From the NCBI GenBank assembly GCA_964468725.1, contig CAYXVU010000220.1, forward strand, positions 1 to 10,119: a stretch of 10,119 bases of DNA. Direction: 5' to 3'. Below the pieces are notes generated by a model. It saw nothing but the letters and a program-made list of their open reading frames with translations, did not search any database and was not told the DNA's origin. Below, piece after piece: positions 5,481 to 10,119 of the stretch. Source of the DNA: CAYXVU01 sp964468725. Its GTDB lineage: Bacteria > Acidobacteriota > Blastocatellia > UBA7656. The position numbers and the translations under genes were made by a program. Each line of letters begins with the position of its first letter. Within the stretch, counting starts at the first letter, position 1.

Positions 5481-6512
5481 GGCGTAGCGGCGGATTTGTT
5501 CATGGAGTTGTGCGGGAGAGAGGATTCCCGGCCTCAGGCGTTCAGTAAACATTCGATTGATGAGGTGCAGCAGCACGGTGTTATAGGGCGTCGGAATTCC
5601 TAATTTGCGGCCTAGCGCAATGATTTCGCCATTCAAAAATTCGGCCTCGTGAGAAGAGCGACCGAGGTGGAGGTCTTGCCACATCGAAGCATACATGCGT
5701 TTCTCTGTGGGCAGATCGCGCGGGTCGAAATCGAATTTTGGTTCGCCCTTGAGCGCTTCTGTCATCTCGCGGATTCTCAGAGCGGAGGGCTCGCCTGCGG
5801 GCGGTTCGACGGCGATGCCCGCCGCATCGAGTACGCGCAAACCTTCTTCTCGCACCGCCAATGTCAACCGCCGCATCTCCGGGTCGGCCATGCCTAGCTC
5901 AACCCAGTAATCCGTAATCGTGTGCGTCGCGTTGTTGAGGTTGGCCACCAGTTTGCCCCATTTCATGGACATAGTGTAGGCCGAAGCCATCGCCTCGATG
6001 CCCGCTTCCTTGAGGTCAGAGCAGATTTGTTGGGCTGTCTCATCAAGCCCCTGCGGGTAACAGCCGATGGCCAATCCGCGACCGCGCGGCAGGCTGATGA
6101 TTTCGGGCTGCAACTGTACGGCACTGAGCATCACCAGCGCGGCGTAAACATGGTCGAAGCGGACTGCGGCCAGCGCTTCGTTGCGGGTGCCGTTTTGCAG
6201 GCAGACAATGGGCGTCGTTCGTCTGTAGACGCTCGCCAACTCTTCAATGGTGGCTTCCGTCGCTTGCGACTTGGCCGCAAGAAAGACGATGTCACAATCG
6301 GCAGGTTCGATCTCTCTCAACAGGCTTGCCGCATCGCTTTGAACGAAGACCTCGTGGTCGCGTTCTTTGAGGGTGATGCCGCTTTTGAGGGCGGCAACAT
6401 TTGTCGGCCTGGCAATGAACGCCACTCGCGCACCGGCGCGTTGTAAGAGTCCGCCAACCACAATACCAATTGCGCCCGCACCGAAGATGACATACCGCAC
6501 TGATGAATTCAT
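5469..6512 (-). CDS. panE: 2-dehydropantoate 2-reductase (PanE/ApbA family)
   Basis: The family reduces ketopantoate to pantoate with NADPH in the cytosol, for pantothenate and CoA synthesis. The 347-residue protein starts directly into a Rossmann fold, VIFGAGAIG, with GAGAIG at 11-16. Residues expected from E. coli PanE are present: N107 in LQNG, K187 in KWGKLVANLNNA, S276 in SMWQD and E289 in the HEAEFLNG segment, followed by the family ending GRKLGIPTPYN. The segment at about 255-272 (EALKGEPKFDFDPRDLPT) looks longer than in the classic enzyme. An ATG-less upstream extension to 6551 exists, but the ATG at 6512 puts the Rossmann strand at its usual place; the ribosome site is weak. The gene stands alone with no panB or panC nearby, so a different 2-keto acid substrate cannot be excluded. 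Confidence 0.88.
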   Translation of the reverse strand: MNSSVRYVIFGAGAIGIVVGGLLQRAGARVAFIARPTNVAALKSGITLKERDHEVFVQSDAASLLREIEPADCDIVFLAAKSQATEATIEELASVYRRTTPIVCLQNGTRNEALAAVRFDHVYAALVMLSAVQLQPEIISLPRGRGLAIGCYPQGLDETAQQICSDLKEAGIEAMASAYTMSMKWGKLVANLNNATHTITDYWVELGMADPEMRRLTLAVREEGLRVLDAAGIAVEPPAGEPSALRIREMTEALKGEPKFDFDPRDLPTEKRMYASMWQDLHLGRSSHEAEFLNGEIIALGRKLGIPTPYNTVLLHLINRMFTERLRPGILSPAQLHEQIRRYAAGQ

Positions 6513-6544
6513 GGCACCCAATTGATAGCGCAAGCACGGGCGAG

Positions 6545-6574
6545 TTGGCAAACGGAAGGGTCAGCGATTACGAT
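6545..6574 (+). promoter_or_regulatory. weak promoter candidate for the hydrolase gene
   Basis: TTGGCA (6545-6550) and TACGAT (6569-6574) are 18 bases apart with 5 and 4 of 6 matches. The same bases read on the other strand give TTGCCA (6551-6546), which could be the -35 of the divergent panE-like gene. Both calls are tentative. Confidence 0.3.
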
Positions 6575-6609
6575 AGAGCGACCGAAAATCCCGATTGAAT
6601 CGAACGGAT

Positions 6610-7296
6610 ATGACGACAGAACACTTTACCGAACAGCCTCTTCGACTGTACTACGACCTTCACACCCCTGACCGGCAAAGCGACAAGCCGCTGCCGTTAT
6701 TGATCGCTTTGCACGGGTACGAAGGCAACAAAGAGTCCATGATGGCACTCGCCCGCCGCATCAACTCAGAGGGTTTCATCTTGGCCTCTTTGCAAGGGCC
6801 GAACGCGTTTTTCGTGCGCGAAGGAGCGTCACCGGAGCCGCCGAAGATTGGCTTCGGCTGGATGATGCAGTACAAAGTCGAAGAGACCTTGCGCCTGCAT
6901 CACGCCGCCGTACAGGCGATTATCGAAGAGGTTGCGCGCACGCAATTGCTTGACCGGCGTGCGGTCTTTCTGATGGCCTTTTCGCAATCGGTATCGTTGA
7001 ACTATCGCTTTACCTTCACCCATCCGAACCTGATTCGCGGGGTGATTGCCGTCTGTGGCGGCATCCCCGGCGATTGGCAAGAGGATAAGTATCAGGACAG
7101 CGATACTGATGTCTTAATCATTGTGGGCGAGGCCGATGAGTTCTATCCGCTGACACGCACGCGAACCTTCAAAGACGCCATCGCACAGCGCGCCCGTTCG
7201 GTCGAGTTTATGAGTTTCCCCGTCGGCCATGTCTTCCCCCGCGAATCATTGCCGCTCATTGATGAGTGGATGAAGAAGGTGATGACAAGTCGCTAA
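6610..7296 (+). CDS. alpha/beta hydrolase, carboxylesterase/phospholipase type
   Basis: The 228-residue protein has the layout of the small cytosolic esterases related to YpfH and acyl-protein thioesterase: LLIALHGYEGN (about 30-40, oxyanion region), a nucleophile elbow LMAFSQSVSLNYRF with Ser at about 125, an acid site GEADEFYPL with Asp at about 176 and PVGHVFP with His at about 207. The elbow is unusual: the family normally has G-F-S-Q-G, here it reads A-F-S-Q-S, with both glycines replaced. The Ser, Asp and His are all present, so activity is still possible. No signal peptide is seen. The ATG at 6610 is chosen; an in-frame TTG at 6595 would add five residues, and neither has a strong ribosome site. 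It is transcribed divergently from the panE-like gene. The substrate is unknown. Confidence 0.85.
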   Translation: MTTEHFTEQPLRLYYDLHTPDRQSDKPLPLLIALHGYEGNKESMMALARRINSEGFILASLQGPNAFFVREGASPEPPKIGFGWMMQYKVEETLRLHHAAVQAIIEEVARTQLLDRRAVFLMAFSQSVSLNYRFTFTHPNLIRGVIAVCGGIPGDWQEDKYQDSDTDVLIIVGEADEFYPLTRTRTFKDAIAQRARSVEFMSFPVGHVFPRESLPLIDEWMKKVMTSR

Positions 7297-7422
7297 GCGA
7301 TGAAAGCTCTGGCTGATTGCGCCTAACGAACGCAGGAGAAAACTCCGGCGATGACCAGGCGGAGAGCGCGGCTCGGAAGATTGGCTGACCGCCGGTGATG
7401 GTCGGGCGGAGGAAAAAACACC

Positions 7423-9201
7423 TTACTCGTCCGTCTCTTTCAACACATAGACAAAAAAGGGTCGCCACGAATCGCCCGTCACTTTCCCTTCATAGCGATA
7501 ATGCTGCTTGATGAAAGTGGTCAGCTCTGCGTAAGGAAGCTCCAACAGCGTGCCGAAGACATCCAAAATCAGGCGCGGGCGTTCACGCTGCAAATCTTCA
7601 ATCAAATGAGCGCGCGCCGGTTGCCAGAAGGGATCGGCAGGGCTGGCGATTTGATCTCCGGCATCTGTGAATTTGCCTGTGATGTAGTAGGGCGCAAGGT
7701 AACGCGCCGCCGGTCGGCATCCGGTTCGCCAGTAGACATCGAGCGCATAATCCCAGATGAAGAGCGCCTCGCCTTCCTGCAACCGACCGCGCACGAAGTT
7801 CGAAACGACCTCCGCTTCCTGTTCGCGTTTGGTCATTCCCCACTCCTGACTAAACCGCGTGCGCCTGCCGGTCAGCATTTCATAAGCGAGAATTGCTGTG
7901 CGTTGGTGAAAGCGCACGCAGCCGATTACGAACAGGCTGATGAGCGCAGCCGCCATCAATCGCGGCGCGCGGCGGGGTTCGCTATGGCGAAGTCGCTTTT
8001 GCAACCAGACGGCGCTCTGCGCGGCCAGAAGACAGAGCGCCGGTAGCACTTGAAAGAAGTAATGACCGAAGAAGCGTCCACCCGTAAAGATCGCCCCCAA
8101 TGAAACGATTGCCCATACGATCAGCGCAACATTGAATTGCCGTTCACTCGGCAACAAGTCGGGGGTCGGCAATTCCTCTGCGGCTGTATCTCCGGCGCGA
8201 GCGTCGTCTTCAATAAGTTGTGCGCGGCGATGGTGCCGCAAAGACTTGATCGCACGCACCCCCGTCCAGATGGCTAACCACCACAATGCCCCATTGAAAA
8301 AGATATAGCTCACGGTGCGCCCCGTCATGAATTTGAGCCACAACGAGCGCGGCACAGAACCGACGTAGTGACGATTGAGCACGATGGCATTGCGCCAGAA
8401 ATCGGCGAGCGTTTGCTCGCTGATAAGCCACAGAAGGAACAGCCCGATCACGGCTCCGAAGCCTGCAAAAGCGATCAGCAGGCGCGCGGCGCTCTGCCGG
8501 AGGGCTTGGCTCCGCTGGCCTGTGCGACGACCGAGTTCGTCATCCTTCATCAAGTAAATGGCAACGATTTCATGAAGCGCAAAGAAGGCGAGATTGACAA
8601 TGCCGACTTGTTTGAACAGCGTCGCTACGCCGGTCAACGCCCCCGCCAATAGAAGCGCCGCCCACGTTTGGCCATCGGTGCGCCGAGTCGGCAATGAGGC
8701 TTTGGCAAAGTAGTAGAGAGCTGCACTATAAGGCAGCGCCATCAAAATCTCGGTGTTGGCAGCCATCATGTCTTGCGTCAAATAGTTGGTGCTGAAATAG
8801 ACCATCAACAGCCCCGCCCACAAGCCTGCACGCTGACCGCAGAACCGCGCGGCGATGCGATAGAGCACGACCGCTGTCGCAAAGTTCCACACCGCCGTAG
8901 CCAGATGCACGGCGGTCATGCTGCGACCGAAGAGCGCGAATACGGCGGCATAGAAGAGGGTCGTTGCCGGGGGTTTGTCCGTGACGATGTCGGCGTAAAG
9001 CCGCGCGCCTTCGAGGACGCGCACCGCTGTAAGGGCGCGAATGCTCTCATCGCCGTTGACGAAATCGAAACGCAGATAAAAGGCTCTGAGCAGCAGGTTC
9101 AAGACGAAGAGTAGGGCGAAAGCGACGAGCAATTGCTTCGCCGTGATCCGGTCTTGATCGGTAGTGGCAAGCGCGGTTGGCTGTGGCGTCTCTGCGGTCA
9201 A
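7423..9201 (-). CDS. polytopic glycosyltransferase, GT39/ArnT (PMT_2) type
   Basis: This membrane protein (592 residues from the TTG at 9201) begins with a transmembrane segment (about 22-44). A first external loop follows, with the acidic pair in NGDESIRA (about 49-56) and DKPPATT (about 75-81), both features of the GT-C enzymes that use lipid-linked sugars outside the membrane. About ten more hydrophobic segments follow, including GGRFFGHYFFQVLPALCLLA, and then a soluble C-terminal domain of about 150 residues, probably periplasmic. Such enzymes decorate lipid A, proteins or cell-surface glycans; the acceptor cannot be read from sequence. The frame has no early ATG. The TTG at 9201 has GAGAGG close upstream, whereas a TTG at 9294 would run into the promoter of the neighbouring gene. 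Its stop converges on the hydrolase gene at 7296. Confidence 0.85.
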   Translation of the reverse strand: MTAETPQPTALATTDQDRITAKQLLVAFALLFVLNLLLRAFYLRFDFVNGDESIRALTAVRVLEGARLYADIVTDKPPATTLFYAAVFALFGRSMTAVHLATAVWNFATAVVLYRIAARFCGQRAGLWAGLLMVYFSTNYLTQDMMAANTEILMALPYSAALYYFAKASLPTRRTDGQTWAALLLAGALTGVATLFKQVGIVNLAFFALHEIVAIYLMKDDELGRRTGQRSQALRQSAARLLIAFAGFGAVIGLFLLWLISEQTLADFWRNAIVLNRHYVGSVPRSLWLKFMTGRTVSYIFFNGALWWLAIWTGVRAIKSLRHHRRAQLIEDDARAGDTAAEELPTPDLLPSERQFNVALIVWAIVSLGAIFTGGRFFGHYFFQVLPALCLLAAQSAVWLQKRLRHSEPRRAPRLMAAALISLFVIGCVRFHQRTAILAYEMLTGRRTRFSQEWGMTKREQEAEVVSNFVRGRLQEGEALFIWDYALDVYWRTGCRPAARYLAPYYITGKFTDAGDQIASPADPFWQPARAHLIEDLQRERPRLILDVFGTLLELPYAELTTFIKQHYRYEGKVTGDSWRPFFVYVLKETDE

Positions 9202-9281
9202 AGTCCCTCTCCCAATCGGCAGCGTGCATAGTAGCAAATCGAACTGCGCCGTCGAAAGACAGGGCGCGTGGGCGGACAAAA

Positions 9282-9310
9282 TTGCTGTGCGCAAGAGCTT
9301 TTGTTATGAT
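9282..9310 (+). promoter_or_regulatory. promoter of the CBS-domain gene
   Basis: TATGAT (9305-9310) matches the -10 at 5 of 6 positions; TTGCTG (9282-9287), 17 bases upstream, is a weak -35 (3 of 6). Transcription would start near 9317, about 50 bases before the coding start. Confidence 0.45.
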
Positions 9311-9367
9311 GCCCCCGTCTGACGTAGTGAACCGGTTGTAACTCTGATCGCTTGCCAGGAGGTGATT

Positions 9368-9805
9368 ATGAAGACCGTTCAGGATGTCATCAGCAACCGC
9401 AAAGAGGTCTACTCCATCTCGAATCAGATCACCGCAGCCGAAGCGGCGCGCTATCTAAAAGCGCGCGGCATCCGCGCTACCGGCGTGTGCAATCTGTCGG
9501 GCAAAGTCATCGGCGTCGTCTCGCAAAGTGACATCTCCGACAAAGTGGTTGCCGAAAACTATCGGCCTGCGGATGTCAAGGTTCAGGATATTGCGAGCAC
9601 AAACCTTATCAAGATCACGCCCGAAGCCAGCATCTTGCAAGCCAAACAGTTGATGCATGAACGCGGTGTTTATCATCTGGTAGTCGAAGGCGCAGAGGGC
9701 GAGTTCAAAGGCTTGATCTCGATCCGCGATTGCATCGCCATCAGCGTCGAAGAAGAACGCGAACGCGCCGACCTCTATCGCAGCTACGCATTCCCGCAGT
9801 ATTGA
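9368..9805 (+). CDS. two-CBS-domain protein
   Basis: The 145-residue protein is almost wholly a tandem CBS pair (Bateman module). CBS1 (about 1-60) contains ITAAEAARYLKARGIRATGV and KVIGVVSQSDI. CBS2 (about 70-128) contains ITPEASILQAKQLMHERGVY and FKGLISIRDCI. It is followed by an acidic/basic helix and a short tail ending in FPQY. CBS pairs bind adenine nucleotides and usually regulate a partner; as a stand-alone module this one is probably a sensor or regulator in the cytosol. The start is set by AGGAGG five bases before the ATG; a GTG two codons earlier overlaps that site and is unlikely. No partner enzyme is fused or adjacent, and the downstream methyltransferase-like gene follows in the same direction after about 57 bases. 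Confidence 0.93.
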   Translation: MKTVQDVISNRKEVYSISNQITAAEAARYLKARGIRATGVCNLSGKVIGVVSQSDISDKVVAENYRPADVKVQDIASTNLIKITPEASILQAKQLMHERGVYHLVVEGAEGEFKGLISIRDCIAISVEEERERADLYRSYAFPQY

Positions 9806-9862
9806 GGGCGCAAACCGATGGCGCGCGACGGTGGGGTGCAACCTAAAGGAGAGGCCAAGGGC

Positions 9863-10119
9863 ATGACGGCGCTCAAGACTTTGATCTTCACGGTGCTGAT
9901 TCCGGGCACGGTGACCGTTATCCTGCCCTACTGGTTGCGCCGATCCGCCCTTGAACTCTATCCCGTTGGAGAGTCGAATTGGCGTTATGCGGGGCTGGCG
10001 CCGATGGCAATGGGTATTGCCATCTACTTTTGGTGCGCTTGGGATTTCATCTTTACCGGGAGAGGCACGCCCGCGCCGATTGATCCGCCGAAAGAGTTAG
10101 TGGTGCGCGGTTTGTACCG
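9863..10119 (+). CDS. isoprenylcysteine/phospholipid methyltransferase-type protein (partial)
   Basis: The frame is open to the right edge, so only the first 85 residues are seen. Two transmembrane segments are visible (about 5-25, and about 46-68 around GLAPMAMGIAIYFWCAWDFI), followed by GTPAPIDPPKELVVRGLY. This last block is the entry to the conserved 'xxGxYRYxRNPMY' region of the ICMT/PEMT-type membrane methyltransferases, which use S-adenosylmethionine; the core motif itself lies beyond the window. The ATG at 9863 is preceded by AAAGGAGAGG about nine bases upstream. An in-frame ATG at 9818 would add 15 residues and has a weaker site. It may be co-transcribed with the CBS gene, since no terminator is obvious between them. 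Confidence 0.75.
   Translation, partial: MTALKTLIFTVLIPGTVTVILPYWLRRSALELYPVGESNWRYAGLAPMAMGIAIYFWCAWDFIFTGRGTPAPIDPPKELVVRGLY

Noticed and set aside
5922..6446. Plus-strand open frame opposite the panE-like gene
   Set aside because: It is antisense to a well-supported gene, with no ribosome site or recognisable protein features.
8773..9114. Plus-strand open frames opposite the glycosyltransferase
   Set aside because: These are shadows of the GC-biased third codon positions of the membrane protein on the minus strand.
9202..9294. N-terminal extension of the glycosyltransferase to TTG 9294
   Set aside because: There is no ribosome site at 9294, the extension has no hydrophobic or conserved pattern, and it would overlap the promoter of the CBS-domain gene.

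Overview
This is a bacterial chromosome segment of moderate GC content with ordinary housekeeping genes on both strands. The gene types (a class II ribonucleotide reductase with its own promoter, a short NadA, tiny orphan proteins, a GT39/ArnT-type glycosyltransferase) and the base composition would suit an Acidobacteriota-like or other deep-branching soil bacterium. That placement is an inference from general style; no marker gene here fixes the taxonomy. I see no phage, transposase, CRISPR array, rRNA or tRNA.

Layout. Positions 1-139 hold a short hairpin-bearing repeat-like sequence and no convincing gene. On the minus strand, a small ribbon-helix-helix (RHH) protein gene runs into nadA (quinolinate synthase) with an ATGA overlap, behind a promoter whose -10 lies inside a double TATATAA palindrome (1351-1378). 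On the plus strand, a promoter at 1466-1495 drives a 52-residue, very basic small protein (1573-1731). A minus-strand 65-residue protein (1845-2042) follows, with a shared terminator hairpin between the two. The large minus-strand gene 2271-4949 is an adenosylcobalamin-dependent ribonucleotide reductase (nrdJ). It ends at a strong terminator and is preceded by a 519-bp non-coding region. That region holds a near-consensus promoter, an NrdR box, and a leader of about 345 nt able to form two mutually exclusive folds.

Further right are a PanE-family ketopantoate reductase (minus), a divergent alpha/beta hydrolase (plus), a polytopic glycosyltransferase (minus), a two-CBS-domain protein (plus) and the start of an isoprenylcysteine/phospholipid methyltransferase-type membrane protein that runs off the right edge.

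How the parts work together. Most genes look like independent transcription units. The exceptions are the RHH-nadA pair, which looks like a co-translated and probably autoregulated unit for NAD synthesis, and nrdJ, whose upstream region suggests NrdR control plus an RNA-level control step. These two regulatory regions are the most interesting parts of the window.
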